From assembly GCF_033958435.1 (NCBI RefSeq), contig NC_134141.1, forward strand, positions 100,791,001 to 100,855,000: a stretch of DNA of 64,000 bases. The letters are read 5' to 3'. This document shows, one piece after another, positions 10,281-64,000 of the stretch. The position numbers and the translations under genes were made by a program. The notes beneath the pieces were generated by a model. The model saw only the letters and a list, made by a program, of their open reading frames with translations. It searched no databases and was not told where the DNA came from. Numbering within the stretch: the first letter of the stretch is position 1; each line of letters starts with the position of its first letter. The stretch comes from Carettochelys insculpta. Its lineage: Eukaryota; Chordata; Testudines; Carettochelyidae.

Positions 10281-13232
10281 ACTAATTAATTTTATTTAAA
10301 ATGAAAGAAAAGCTGAAGATGGCACCCTCTATATGGTCAGGAAGCCCTTGGTGAAACTGAAATACAAAATCTAGTATCCTACATGCATCAGTACAATTTG
10401 ACTACATCCCAGCCCTCATAACCTAGGTAAATTTTAACTTCAAGTCCATCTAGTTCACAATTTCCCCCATTTTCAAATTCCTGGGGGAAAAATAAAAAGA
10501 TTAGAGCTTTTTCTTCTGTCCTGAGATTGTGGGATTCTGGTGCATAAATCCTTCCAAGATATTAACCTATAAAAATTAGATAAGACAAGCCACCTAGGAA
10601 CTGAAGTCTGAGGAAACTATTCAGAACATAATCTAGATTTTTCTCTCACAACTGCATATTCTGCTGACGATGGTCACTAAAAAGTAAAAAACCCACATTC
10701 CTATGGCATTATTCAATGGATTTAGGAAGCGCACACACTTAAGTTTAAGAATGAACTTGCGTGCAACTTCCTTTACCCTACTATAATCTGTTACTACTGC
10801 AACTTGTGCAGAAATTTTGAATATACATGTGCTAAAAGAACAGCTAATAAGTCATTCAAAATATAATGAATCTCAGACCACTTCAGAATGCCTGTAGATG
10901 GTGTTCAATATGCTATGTATCTGAGCATTTCTGTATTTTAAACAAGCCACATATTATATAATATTAAAATTCTATGGTTGCATGTTTAGGATTTACCTAC
11001 TCTGAATTTAATTTAGATTAAGGTAGGGCATGAATTTAAAATAGATTAGCTTTTCCTGATTAACTCCCTACACCAATGTTTTTACTATAAATTAAGAATG
11101 CCTTTTTCTGAATTATGTTGATCCACTTTTGCAGTGCATTAAGGTAATTCAGAATCAACCCCTTGCATCCGCTGCAGTGAACTATTCAAGAGGTATGGTA
11201 TATAGAGAACTTTCAAGACAGTTCTGTACTACTACAAGGGCAGTAACAGAGAATAAAACTGATTGAAGACCAAGTGTCTTCCCTTAACTTCTAATGGATT
11301 CTGGGAACCTTCCAGTCTATGACATTTTTGCTGTTCCACCGGTCAACAACAAGAAAGGAAAAGCCAACAGGAACCTTGAGTAACATGCAGTTTTCTTACA
11401 TGATTTTGCCAATACATTTAATGTGATCTGTTGCAAGAGAATTTCCAATCAGTGGTGATGCTAGCAATATATTTTAATAACTAAAGCAGATTCAAGTTTC
11501 CAAACCCACCTGTATTTCTGCATTTAAAACCTAGTCATAAAATGTTATACATCATGTTATATAATCTAGGCTCTTCACTAAGCATGTTATGGCTATAGGC
11601 AATGTTAAAGAACCAGCGTCCCTGAATCAACCAAGAGCCACGAAGCAAAAAAAAGACCATATGACAGATGCAATTTTTCTTGGCACAGTATGGGCATAAC
11701 AAATTGATGACAATCGTATGTCCATGCTGGCGCTCTTCCATAGCGGATGTGTGAGTGTGTCATTGCATCTGGATGCTGAGCATGCTTGGGTCCTGAGGCA
11801 CTTCAGCCCTACTTGAAACCAGAACGACAGCAGCTGCACTCAATGAGCACTGTGGGAGCTCCACAAAGTGATGAAAGGCCCAAATTACCACATACTGTAA
11901 ATACAGATTTATTTCATTAAAATACTAGGTAACCACTGCAGCAATCTCTTCCTGAAATTGACTCATTTTAAATATAATCAAGTTACTTCACAAAAGGTTC
12001 ATTCATATTCCTCTCATGAAAAGCTGAAAGAAGGTGAAATCAATAATACTTTATATGATCATGAATAAAGGAAGCCCACACAGAAGCTATAAAAAGGAAA
12101 AAGCAAAGAAAGAACAAGACGTTGTCATCACATTACCCAAAATAAGGTTCTTTTGTTACATGCCTAATGGGTCTTCAGTGTCTAACACAATTCAGCTATG
12201 CAAACAGCTTCCACAAATGGTGAGAAAATAATGGATAAAAAAGAATTGCCATGGGAAAGAGAGACATCAGGACCTTAATCGATTTTCCTACATAGCAAGT
12301 AAACCGCTACACAGAAGTATATTATTTTGGGCAATTGCTAATGAACGATTTCACTAACTGGTGCTATTATGCATCAAATTATATACTAGACACACTGCAA
12401 GGCACTATCAGTATAATTTCTAAAAATGTGGAAAGTATCGGAGAAGGAAAAACACGCTAATTGCTGGAACACTAACTTTAAAGCAGAGTCACTATGTATT
12501 TAAAAGAAACATGCAGAAATTAGAGAATGAGACTGGCTAACCAACATCTGTTAAAGTATCTTTGGGGGGGGGGGAAGGCCACCAAGACTTAACTAGTTTT
12601 TAAGATATTAAATTACCATAATTAAAAGTAGTTTCCAAAACAATTTGGCTATGGAGAGTACTGAAAGCTCTAGAAAGCTAAGGTCAATGAGGAAGGAAGG
12701 AGGAGAGGCATAAAGTTTCCATTTTGTTAACTTCACTGTGAATTACTTACCCACTTTGTAAAATTTTATTGAGAAATTCTGTGGAGTTTGACATTTGTTT
12801 TGGAATTCCAACAGCCTTTACCTGCAGAACTAGGGGAGTTGATGTAGATACAGTCCAACATGCAACAGTAAGTACAAGATAAGAAACCTGGCCTCCCAAG
12901 TCTCATGACTGGACACAATGGCAACAAAAGCCTACCTCTTCAGAAAGCAGCCAGCGCCTGGGGTATAAAAGACTAGATAATCCAGCCCTGTCATTTGGGA
13001 GAGCCCAATGGTGATCTGCCAAGAGATCAGAGGGCTCAAACACAGCTCTCAGTATATCCTTTGAAAGTTACAGTCTCCACACTGACAACAGAAACAAGAC
13101 CCTCTGAGGGCTTTCAGGAATATGCTAAATAAGAGAGCTAACCTTCTTGGAAGGGATGACCTGATCTTGCCCACCTCATGATTAGAGGTCCCGGAGAAAC
13201 CTTTTGACACAGTTTAGAGCATGTGCTAACAC
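10281..13232. other. Intron sequence, no gene seen
   Basis: Mostly AT-rich, unrecognised sequence. Contains a G11 run at 12564-12574. No protein-like frame and none of the missing NNT exons. Confidence 0.55.
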
Positions 13233-15775
13233 TTAGAATCATAGATTACGAGACTGGAAGGAACCTTGAGAGGTCATCGAGTCCAGTCCCCTGCCTTCAT
13301 GGCAGGACCAAGCACCATCTAGACCATGCCTGACAGATGTCTGTCTAACCTGCTCTTAAATATCTCCAGTGATAGAGATTCCACAACCTCCCTAGGCAAT
13401 TATTCCAGTGTTTAACCTCCCTGACAGGAAGTTTTTCCTAATGTCCAACCTAAATCTCCCTTGCAGCAGTTGAAGCCCATTGCTCCTTGTCCTATCCTTG
13501 GAGGCCAAGGAGAACAATTTTCTCCTTCATCCTTGTAACCCTTTTAGGTACTTCAAAACCACTACAACGTCCCTTTTAAGTCTTCTCTTTTCTAAGCTAA
13601 ACAAGCCCAGTTCTTTCAGTCTTCCCTCAGAGCTCACGTTCTCTCGACCTTTAATCATTCTTGTTGCTCTTCTTTGTACCTTCCCCAATTTCTCCACATC
13701 TTTCTTGAAATGTGGTGCCCAGAACTGGACACAGCACTCCGAGGCCTAATCAGCACAGAGTAGAGCAGAAGAATGGCCTCTCGTGTTTTGCTCATGATAT
13801 TCCTGTTAACACACCCCAGAATCATGTTTGCTTTTCTTCTGCAACTACATCACACTGTTGACTTGTATTTAGCTTGTGGTCCACTATAACCCCCTATACC
13901 CCTTTCAGCAGTTCTCCCTTCTCGACAGTTGCTTCCATTTTGTATGAAGCTGATTGTGTCTTCCTAAGTGAAGTACTTTGCATTTGTCCTTATTCAATTT
14001 CATCCTGTTTACCTCAGACCATTTCTCCGGTTTGTCCAGATCATTTTGAATTATGACCCTATTCTCCAAAGCAGTTGCAACCCCTCCCAGCTTGGTGTCA
14101 CCTGCAAACTTAACAAGCATACTTTCTATACCAGTATCTAAATAGTTCATGAAGATATTGAATAAAACCAGTCCCAAAACAGACCTCTGCGGAACCCCAG
14201 TTGTTATGCCCTTCCAGCATGAGTGCAAACAATTAATAACTACTCTCTGAGAATGGTTATCCAGCCAGTTATGCACCCATCTTATAGTAGCCCAATCTAA
14301 GTTGCATTTGCCTAGTTTATTGATAAGAAGATAATGTGAAACCATTATCAAATGCCTTACTAAAGTCTAGGTATACCACATACACCACTTCTCCCTTATG
14401 CACAAGACTTGTTATCCTGCCAAAGAAAGCTATTAGATTGGTCTGGCATGATTTGTTCTTCAGAAATCCATGCTGGCTGTTATCTATTACCCTATTTTCT
14501 TCCAGATGTTTGTAGATTAATTCCTTAGTTACTTGCTCCATTATCTTTTCCAGCACAGAAGTTACACTGACTGGTCTGTAGTTTCCTGGGTAATTCTTTT
14601 TTCCCCTTTTTATAGATGGGCACTATATTTGCCCTTTTCCAGGCTTCTGGAATCTCTCATGACTTCCAGGACTTTTCCAAAGATGATCGTTAAAGGCTCC
14701 AACATCTCCTTCTATCAGCTCCTTGAATATTCTAGGATGCATTTCATCAGGCCCTGGTGACTTGCAGACATCTAATTTTTCTAAGTAATTTTTAATTCCC
14801 CCACTCCCTCAAATCCTGTAAACCTATCCCTTTCCCATTAGCATTCACCATGTTAGGCATTTCTGCATCAGAATTCTTGGTGAAGACCAAAAAAAAAGTC
14901 ATTAAGCACCTCTGCCATTTCCAAGTTTCCTGGTATCATTTCTCCCTCCTCACTGAGCTGTGGACCTAGCCTGTCCTTGGTCTTCTGCTTGCTTCTATAT
15001 TTATATTTATAGAATATCTTCTTCTTACCCTTTATGTCTGTAGCTAGTCTGAGCTCATTTTGTGCCTTTGCCTTTCTAATCTTGCCCCTTCATACACATA
15101 TTGTTTGCTTATATTCATCCTTTGTAATTTCTCCTAATTTTCAGTTTTTAAATGACTCCTTTTTGATTTTGAGATCATGCAAGATCTCCTGGCTAAGCCA
15201 GGGCGGTCTTTTACCACACTTTCCGCCCTTCCTACACATGGATATAGCTTGCTTTTGGGCCCTTAATGATGTTCCTTTAAAAAACTGACAACTCTCTTCA
15301 GTTGTTTTCCCTCTTAGGCTTGCTTCCCATGGGACCTTACCTACCAGCTCTCTGAGTTTACCAACGTCTGCCTTCCTGAAACCCACTGTTTCTATTTTGC
15401 TGTTCTACCTTTCACCATTTCTTAGCATCATGAACACTTTTTCCCAAGCTGCCTTCCACTTTCAAATTCTCGACCAATTGATACCTATTTGTTAAAATCA
15501 AATCTAGAACTGTTTCCCCATCTAGTAGCTTTTTCCACCTTGCAAAATAAAAAATTGTTGTCAATAAAGTCCAAGAACTTTCTGGATAGACTGTGCCTCA
15601 TTGTGTTAGTTTCCCAACATATGTCTGTATAGTTGAAGTCCCCCATCACCACTAAATCCTGTGCTTTGGATGATTTTGTTAGTTGCTTATAAAAAGCCTC
15701 ATCCACCTCTTCTGCCTTGGTAGGTGGTCTGTAGCAGACCCCTAGCATGACAACACCCTTGATTTTTTAACCCCT
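13233..15775 (-). mobile_element. CR1 LINE, about 2.5 kb, endonuclease to 3' end, decayed
   Basis: The longest LINE here. Right to left: the C-terminal part of the AP-type endonuclease (15748-15485, with [19 protein letters not shown] and [16 protein letters not shown]), a linker (15386-15141), reverse transcriptase (14556-14317 with NSQHGFLKNKSCQTNL and VYLDFSKAFD; 14351-13905 with GVPQRSVLGLVLFNIF), ORF2 end and 3' UTR. It ends near 13233 with the CR1 tail containing ATCTATGATTCT. Frames are broken in several places, and the catalytic FADD-type box has decayed to FAGD, so it is inactive. The 5' end is truncated, as usual for CR1. Confidence 0.92.
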
Positions 15776-16902
15776 TTTAACCTAACCCAGAGACTTTCAA
15801 CTTGTCTATCTCCCACATCCATTTCCACCTCTGTCCAGGTGTGCACCTACTTAATATATTAAGCAACACCTCCTCCCTGTTGACCCTGCCTCATGAAAGA
15901 TGTCCAACTGCTCAGTATGCCTTTCCTACCCCAACATCAACGTCTCCTAAGGGCCCCAGTATCTATCAGCTTGCCAGCACTTTGACATTTAAGAATGAAT
16001 TTCCCACGAAGTACTCTGCATTCTTAGCTAACTCATTAACAGTTCAGATGAGGGGACATTTAGTGGGAATGTGTCAAAGTTGGAGTATAAAATTTTTCTA
16101 TAGCTTTTTTGAGACAGATTTGTCAAATACTTTAAATGAAGTTCTCTTCTCCCCCAGCCGCACCCTTTTTGGTGTAAATAAAGCCATGCAGAGTGGGATC
16201 CCACTTTCCATATTTTTATTGGCTACTACTGTGTGATTTACTGGCTCCTGAGACACTAAGCATTGATCCCATGTGTATAAATCACTTACTCTGGATTTCA
16301 TTGTTTAGTTTCCTGAGGGAAATAAAGCCTGAAATCATGTTATAAAGATTGCTGTCTGAGGTGGAGGTATCTTAGCATCCTTCCCATCTGTTATTGGATT
16401 GGTTTTTCCTAGCATTCCCTTCCCCTTCTTTTTTGTCCCCCAACCCGTCAAGTTCCAGGAAAGCCTCTTTTAAATCTCCCCAGAAGACAGTGACCGTGTA
16501 AAAGGAATGGGGCTTGATTCCCCACAAGAGAGGCAATATTTTAGGAAACAGAAAAGACCACAGATTATATTTCAGTGAAGCAGTGATTCTGGCACAAAAC
16601 TCTCCTGTGTGTGTTGTGTCTAGAAAAACAATCAAATGACTGCCCTTTCTCCAAGGGAAAGGGACAATAAATAAAAGACAGACTGAACTTTCCAAAGATA
16701 TCAGGACACTTCTATTGAGCAACAGTAGTAAAAGGTTAAAAAGAGTATTGTCACCATTGCTTGTCAGGATGGAGCCACATCACAACACCCCAAACAAAGG
16801 AGTATTAAGCTTAAAAGGATAAAGGTTAGTGCTCTAATCAAACATCAGATTAACTGCTGGCATAAGTGAAATCAATAATTGGCACCAATACCTAGAATAT
16901 AA
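15776..16902. other. Intron sequence, nothing recognised
   Basis: No coding frame of quality and no repeat family I can name. The first part (to about 16300) may still be old LINE-derived DNA, since Ser/Pro-rich translations resemble decayed CR1 5' sequence. Confidence 0.4.
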
Positions 16903-17118
16903 TAGAAACATAGAAGTGGAAGGGACCCAAGAGGTCATAGAGTCCAGTTCCCTGCACTCACAGCAGGACCTAGCACCATCTACACCATCCATGACAGATG
17001 TTTATTTAACCCACCCCAAGAAACTTGAAAGCTGTTATCACAAAATACATTTGAGGTCTGAACTCACAACCCCTGGTTTACAAGGCCAGTGCTCTAACCA
17101 TTGGGCTTTCTGGGAGTA
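16903..17118 (-). mobile_element. SINE with tRNA-Thr-like head and CR1-type tail
   Basis: Minus-strand reading: a tRNA-like head with A box TGGTTAGAGCACTGG (complement 17086-17100), anticodon loop CTTGTAA with anticodon TGT (17082-17080, threonine) and B box GGTTGTGAGTTC (about 17071-17060). A unique body follows, then a CR1-like tail (GGTGCTAGGTCCTGCTGTGA, GACCTCTTGGGTCCCTTCC). The head is mutated in the acceptor stem and is not a functional tRNA. Pol III promoter boxes are present. Tail sharing with CR1 implies mobilisation by the CR1 machinery. Confidence 0.8.
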
Positions 17119-17290
17119 CATAGTACCATGCAATTATTAAACTACTGGATACTAGAGCATTCCTCTAATTAGCTCCGTCTCAAGACACTGGCACAAGCAT
17201 CACCGGTGGCAGCAAAAAGCAAATGTCTAGGGAAGTTTCACACAATGAAACACCCTTTGTTATGTCTACACGCACACACACTCGTACTTA

Positions 17291-58971
<41,681 letters not shown>

Positions 58972-59025
58972 GTTGCCTGGGATCTAACAAGGACTGCCAC
59001 GTGTAGAATGCTTGCCGCAACCTTG
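58972..59025 (-). other. NNT: NNT 5' untranslated part of the first coding exon
   Basis: The sequence between the ATG and the acceptor-like CTGTGCACAG, whose AG is at 59027-59026. It implies that at least one upstream non-coding exon is spliced to it, as in human NNT where exon 1 is non-coding. The acceptor has a weak pyrimidine tract, so the boundary is probable rather than certain. Confidence 0.6.
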
Positions 59026-59721
59026 CTGTGCACAGAAATCACAAACAGGGGCATTAACAATTAGTGGTACTAGAAAGATGAACTGTATAGAGTCAGATGC
59101 TTATTTCAACTGATTAAAAACCACAAATGCAAACCTGTCCCCTTCCAGTGGAAGGCAAAGGTCAGCTTTTCTAAGAAGTCTGAGCAACCATCAAAACTAC
59201 AGAGATTCATGACAAGAATAAAAGCACAGTCAGTTTACACAGCATTTTAGACATACTACTTCAAACTTACAACACCCAATGGGCAGGAGAGAGATCAGTC
59301 CCCTTTTACAGAGAAACAGAAAAAGTTTACTTGCCTTGACAAAAGTTACACACTAAGTCAATGACATCATAGATCTATTTCTGTATAGCCATGGTTTCCA
59401 ACATGCTAGTCGCATTTGGCTATTTGAGTATGGCTAACAATAAATATATTTTAAGAATAACGTGGCTAGTTTGGTATAACACTGTAGTGGTCAACTGCAA
59501 AAGAACTTTGTACACGAAACCTTAGGGGTGATGAGGCATGCACAACCCCCTACATATCTAATGAGCCAGGAACAAGCCTCAGGGAAAAACTACCAAAACA
59601 AGATAAGCAGTGACACTGTAGCAGAACAATTTGTAGATAGCGCTAAGAGGAATGGCATAAACATGCAACAATCTTGTATGATGAGATGTGGTAGACACAT
59701 AAGCAAGGTTAAAAGTACAAT

Positions 59722-60114
59722 GGCCGTGTCTACACTAGCCCCAAACTTCAAAATGACCATTTCAAAGTTTACTAATGAAGCGCTGAAATACATATTCAGC
59801 GCCTCATTAGCATGCGGGCGGCCGCGGCACTTCAAAGTTGACGCGGCTCATCCAGATGGGGCTCCTTTTCGAAAGGACCCCGTCTACTTCGAAGTCCCCT
59901 TATTCCTATGAGCAGATGGGAATAAGGGGACTTTGAAGTAGGCGGGGTCTTTTCGAAAAGGAGCCCCATCTGGACGAGCCGCGTCAACTTCGAAGTGCCG
60001 CAGCCGCCCGCATGCTAATGAGGCGCTAAATATGTATTTCAGCGCTTCATTAGTAAACTTCAAATTACCATTTACATGGCCATTTCGAAGTTTGGGGCTA
60101 GTGTAGACATAGCC
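59722..60114. mobile_element. Palindromic MITE-like element, TSD AAT
   Basis: A 393-base near-palindrome, ends GGCCGTGTCTACACTAGCCC and complement GGCTATGTCTACACTAGCCC, flanked by AAT at 59719-59721 and 60115-60117. Arms share GCGCTTCATTAG, GGGGCTCCTTTTCGAAAGG and CCCCTTATTCC with the 33374 copy. Open frames in it are by-products of symmetry. Confidence 0.85.
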
Positions 60115-60411
60115 AATAAGTAACAGAACCAATAACAGATCAATAACTGACAACTAAGGAAATACCATAAATGGTACCGAGTGACCTAATGGAACTGTAT
60201 GAGGCAGAAAACTTGCATAGAACCAACACAGAAACCAATGCAATTTGGACCTCACCCATGGGTATGGCTGGGTGCCTTTGACTTGAAAAAGAATTCCCAT
60301 TCATCTGCAGCTGACTGGGGTCCCCAGCTAGCCAAAGGGATATAAAACACCGCTTTCCTATCATGCTTTTTCATTAAGGTTTGTTAAAACTTGTCAGGAA
60401 ATAAACTGCTT

Positions 60412-60822
60412 GGCTGTGTCTACACTTGCATTTCTCTTTTGAAAGAGGCATGCAAATGAGAGAAATTGAGTATGCAAATGTGGTACAGATTTACATATAT
60501 TATGCCTCATTTGCATATTCTTATTTCAAAATAGCTTCTTTCGAAAGAAGAAAACTAGTGTAGACCCTGCTCTTTTGAAAGTAAAGCCCATCTTTGAAAG
60601 AATCCTTCTTCCCATAAAAAAAAGGGAAGAAGGATTCTTTTGAAGATGGGGTTTACTTTTGAAAAAGCAGTGTCTACACTAGTTTTCTTCTTTCAAAAGA
60701 AGCTATTTCAAAATAATATGCACATGAGGCACCGGATATGTAAATCTGCACCTCATTTGCATGTTTGGTTTCCCTCATTTGCACGCCTCTTTTGAAAGAG
60801 GAATGCAAGTGTAGACACAGCC
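60412..60822. mobile_element. Palindromic MITE-like element, TSD CTT
   Basis: A 411-base near-palindrome, ends GGCTGTGTCTACACTTGCAT and the same complemented, target duplication CTT at 60409-60411 and 60823-60825. Arms contain TTTGAAAGAGGCATGCAAAT, GAGAGAAATTGAG and GGGAAGAAGGATTCTTT-type blocks. Same family as 46738 and 9525. Confidence 0.85.
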
Positions 60823-61789
60823 CTTGAGTTTAACTAGTATCTTGTCAGTGTGTTTTGTACTCGGAGAGCCCAGTGTCGAACCTGAGATAATTTTTGACTG
60901 CAACAAATACTACACCCGCGGTGTCCAATACGCTGTCCAGTCACCACATGTGGTGAACAGGACAGCATGGTGTGGTGAAGTGGCTCCTTAGAGCTGCACA
61001 TGTAGAGTGCCCTCCGGCCTTCTGCCCATGCACCGCACCACTTAGTGGGAAAAGCACGCAGTGAAAGCAGCTTGCTTGGGGCTGTGGGATGGCTCAGGGT
61101 GAGTCACCAGCAGTTTGCACAGAGGGGTGGAGGGAGCTTTGTGGCGATTGCTAAAATTTTCTTTTGGACACCACTGCAATAGATACTAAAGTTGCACCTG
61201 CTTCAGAACTGGGATGGACACCATAGCCCTACAGTCACATGCTTCTTCAACAGCCATGCTGCCTCTTCAATATAAGAGGCGTTTATGACTTTCAATCAAT
61301 ATTTCCTCTAACTTTTTTTATCCATGTGCAGAATAAATTTTGTCATGTGCACCAAGTCATGAGCAAATGAGCATCACCAATGGAAATGCATGCTACCCAC
61401 TGTGGGCACTCTGTTAATCAGCTGGGTGGCATTTGAAACTCACCTGGGTGGTGGCCCAAACACTTAGCTTACAGGGAACATTGGATTTTGTAAACTGATA
61501 TTGGACCATTGACACTAAACTTTCTTTTAAGTGCTATAAACTAATGTTGATTCAAATAGTGAGAGCCAACTTTCAGTGACCCTCCTACAGAGAAATCTGC
61601 CAATTAATATGCTTACTTTTGCATTAATTTTAAATACAGACTGATAAACAAAAGCAACTGACTATACACATTACCTTTTTATTACTTAATTCAGAGATTT
61701 GTATTGCATATCAAAAATAGAGACTATGTTAATGAGGTTTAGCTGCAATGTACACACCACTATACATAGCTACCAACTGCCTCACTATT

Positions 61790-61990
61790 AAAACAAAAAG
61801 CAGTCAAGTAGCACTTTAAAGACTAGCAAAATAGTTTATTAGGTGACCTTTCGTGGGACAGACCCACTTCTGTCTGAAGAAGTGGGTCTGTCCCACAAAA
61901 GCTCACCTAATAAACTATTTTGCTAGTCTCCAAAGTGCTACTTGACTGCTTTTTGTTTGGATAGTGTATAGACTAGCAGGGCTCCCTCTC
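61790..61990. mobile_element. Penelope-like tail, inverted pair with hammerhead-like core
   Basis: AAAAAGCAGTCAAGTAGCAC, TTTAAAGACTAGCAAAATAG at 61795-61836 is mirrored at 61906-61962. The plus core is CTGAAGA (61874-61880), GTGGG/CCCAC hairpin, then AAAA (61897-61900) where GAAA is expected. The minus core keeps GAAA (61852-61849), but its CTGANGA box is disrupted at the centre. Ends in GTATAGACTAGCAGGGCTCC, CTCTCTGTTAC. Confidence 0.6.
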
Positions 61991-62879
61991 TGTTACTATG
62001 CCTCACTATTATTATCAGTATATTGTCCTTCAGGGTTAAGTCAGGACTTATGAAACCTGGGGTACGAGGTGCACTCTGCAGAGTCTAGACTGTGAAATCT
62101 GATAAAGCCAAACTGTGGAATAAATCACTTGTAAAAAATGAGAAAATGGAGACCAAAACCAACTTGCACAGATGGCACGTAGATGTTTGGAATAGTTCTT
62201 AAGAAATTCAAAGTACAGTTTCTTCTCCTGAGAGTTTTAGCACCAACCATTCCAATTTTGGACCCTAACCACAGCTAGCAGAGATGTTTTCAAATTTGGG
62301 AGGGAGAGTTGTGGCCAGCACTGTCCACTACACACAGATGGATCTCTGCACCCCTGTGTGGCCCCATGAGGGCCTAGTCACATACAATGGCTTTCTGATG
62401 CATCTGTCATGCTTGGTACCCTAATTTGCTGGCCTCCTCTTCAGTGCCTAGCACAGCTCTGAGAGCATGCACCAAGCACTGGCAAAATAAAACAGCCATT
62501 AACCACGTGAGTGCATTGCATCACAGGCAACATTTAATTTTTTTAAAAAGAGCACACTGAAATGTGAGGCTAATTCCCCTCTTTTGGCAACACACAGAGC
62601 CCTCCTAGCTGTAAAAAACTACATCCTCTTCCCCACCTTCCCCCAATCACCCAGTCATCACACAGCGTTCAGCAGGCAGCTATGGTTTCCAAAGGACCTA
62701 CCAAAAATAGAGGACAGTACAGCGCAGTAAGTTACAAGTGTGTGTGGCACTTATGCCGACTGACACTTTGGGTTAAAAAGAGAAAAGAAAAAGAAAATCT
62801 ACCCCTTCACTAGTAGTAGGAACACACAAACATGAACCCGTGCCACGTCAGTTACAAAGCAACACCTGCCTGGAAAAGC
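61991..62879. other. Presumed NNT first intron / promoter-proximal sequence, nothing recognised
   Basis: No exon, repeat or regulatory site I can support. C/A-rich near 62600-62850. Confidence 0.4.
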
Positions 62880-63120
62880 TCCCCGCTTTAGAGGACAATC
62901 CTCACCCCCAAACCCATCCCAGCCCGCCCTACCACGTCTGCAAGCTCCACAAGCACAGCAGCCGGCGTCCCGACGCCGCTCTCATTAGCAGCGTCTCATT
63001 GGCTGCTTGCAGACAGAAACGCTATCCATGCCTCACCAAGAGCCGGTAGGATTGGCTACCGCCCCTAGGCTTGTCAATCACCCTCTCCTTGGGGTCTCCA
63101 CGGCCACTCATTGAAACAGC
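62880..63120 (-). promoter_or_regulatory. Probable NNT promoter / non-coding first exon region
   Basis: About a dozen CpG dinucleotides in 240 bases, against a CpG-poor background. On the minus strand there are two CCAAT boxes (complements at 62998-63002 and 63051-63055), no clear TATA box, and a good donor-like GGGTGAGG whose GT is at 62905-62904. This fits a TATA-less housekeeping promoter with a short non-coding exon ending near 62906. The start site and donor are inference. Confidence 0.45.
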
Positions 63121-64000
63121 CCTGAAATCACATGAAATTCCTTGCCTACAGCTTCCACTCCTCGTTTAACTGCCTAGCCTGCTCCTCTGTCAGCCACTCG
63201 AGGAGGCACGCACAGAGAAAAGCAGCAGGGCCTGGTTGTAGCACAAGAGCGGAAACAGCAGTTTTATTCCTAGTGGCCATCAACAACCTTTCTTTTTTTA
63301 CCTTGGCCAAAGTATTCCAGCCTCATTCTGTTCGTCTGTATTTAGACTCTGGGCCAAATGTCTTGTAGCTAAGAACTGTTTAGCATAGGTAGTTGCTGGT
63401 ACTGGACAAGCGATCAGCTCTTCATTTATAACTATTTGTCACTCAGAGTTAACTTCTACTAAAGGAGTATTCTGCAACTTTTAATGAAAAAAATGCTACA
63501 GCCATGCAAGCATGACAATGAATCAAACAGATTGCAGCTTCCTTCCCCTCTACGTAAAATACATGCATGCACCGAGGCAACAAGAGCCTTTTCTTAGTTG
63601 GTCTCGCGTCCCGCCCCTAGACCTTTACAAACACTGTTTCCATGAAAGCTACAGTGTGTCACGGTAAGACAAGGTCATCTATCCCCTTTGTACTGTAGCT
63701 CTGTCCTGCATTCTTGCCAAAGTCAACACATGAACCTTCTTTATAACAGTGAATTTATTGAAACAATCTTTGCTCCCCTGCAAGTGTGAATCGTCAAACT
63801 TGATTTTTCCAAGTGTTCTTGATCACGAAGTTTAATTGGACAGTATATTTAAATATGATAGAAAACTGAAAAGGGCTGAACAAGTTGTTCGTACCTCATC
63901 CTTGTTCTGCTATTGTGTAAAATAAAATCAACCTTGTATTATTATTTTCCCCCTGAACACCTTTTTACATTCAAGGTCTCTTGAATCACCCAGTTATACT
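63121..64000. other. Upstream flank of NNT, no gene recognised
   Basis: Sequence to the right of the likely promoter. Human NNT has a divergent non-coding transcript here, but nothing in this sequence by itself shows one. No protein-like frame. Confidence 0.4.

Noticed and set aside
12840..13230. Possible NNT exon or old gene fragment (higher complexity sequence with TATAAAAGAC)
   Set aside because: No frame matches NNT domain III and the TATA-like string has no supporting context.
17043..17115. tRNA-Thr gene
   Set aside because: Acceptor stem does not pair and the sequence continues into a CR1-like tail, so it is a SINE head.
59528..60153. Plus and minus frames of 80-127 codons at the 59.7-60.1 kb element
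   Set aside because: Both come from the arms of a palindromic element, which gives similar translations on the two strands.

Overview
The window is vertebrate genomic DNA, most likely from a hidden-necked turtle (a crocodilian is the main alternative). The evidence is the repeat content: many CR1 LINE fragments, tRNA-headed SINEs with CR1-type tails, palindromic elements with 3-base target duplications, hAT-type elements, Penelope-like tails and a DIRS-like retrotransposon, all around an intron-rich single-copy gene. Species assignment is inference.

The only host gene I can support is NNT, the mitochondrial proton-translocating NAD(P) transhydrogenase, on the minus strand. Eighteen coding exons lie between 58971 (ATG) and 17292. 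All have GT-AG junctions and consistent phase. Together they make 2876 nt, i.e. 958 codons plus two bases of codon 959. The order along the protein is: mitochondrial presequence, NAD(H)-binding domain I, linker, membrane domain II, and the start of NADP(H)-binding domain III. Compared from memory with the human protein (1086 aa), the frame is the same length up to this point. About 127 C-terminal residues (three coding exons by human gene structure) were not found and should lie left of position 1. A short 5' UTR segment precedes the ATG. A moderately CpG-containing segment at about 62.88-63.12 kb with two minus-strand CCAAT boxes is the probable promoter and first-exon area.

Region by region: 1-5.4 kb is a decayed minus-strand DIRS-like element (Gag-like, RT/RNase H/methyltransferase-like, tyrosine recombinase cut by the window edge). 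5.4-17.3 kb is the rest of the last visible intron, with three CR1 copies, a tRNA-Thr-headed SINE, and an unexplained exon-like open frame at 8.87-9.04 kb. 17.3-59 kb is the NNT exon-intron body. Its introns hold a 1.06-kb hAT-like element carrying a SINE, a 0.74-kb near-perfect palindrome, several palindromic 3-base-TSD elements, a (GT)34/(AC)7 tract close to an NNT 3' splice site, and a mosaic of LINE pieces at 40.3-42.1 kb. 59-62.9 kb holds two palindromic elements back to back and a Penelope-like inverted pair. 62.9-64 kb is the presumed promoter and upstream flank.

The least explained signals are the hammerhead-ribozyme-like core (CTGANGA, hairpin, GAAA) repeated in the Penelope-like tails, often as inverted pairs, and the exon-like frame inside the NNT intron. 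No homology or structure search could be run; all family names rest on motif recognition.
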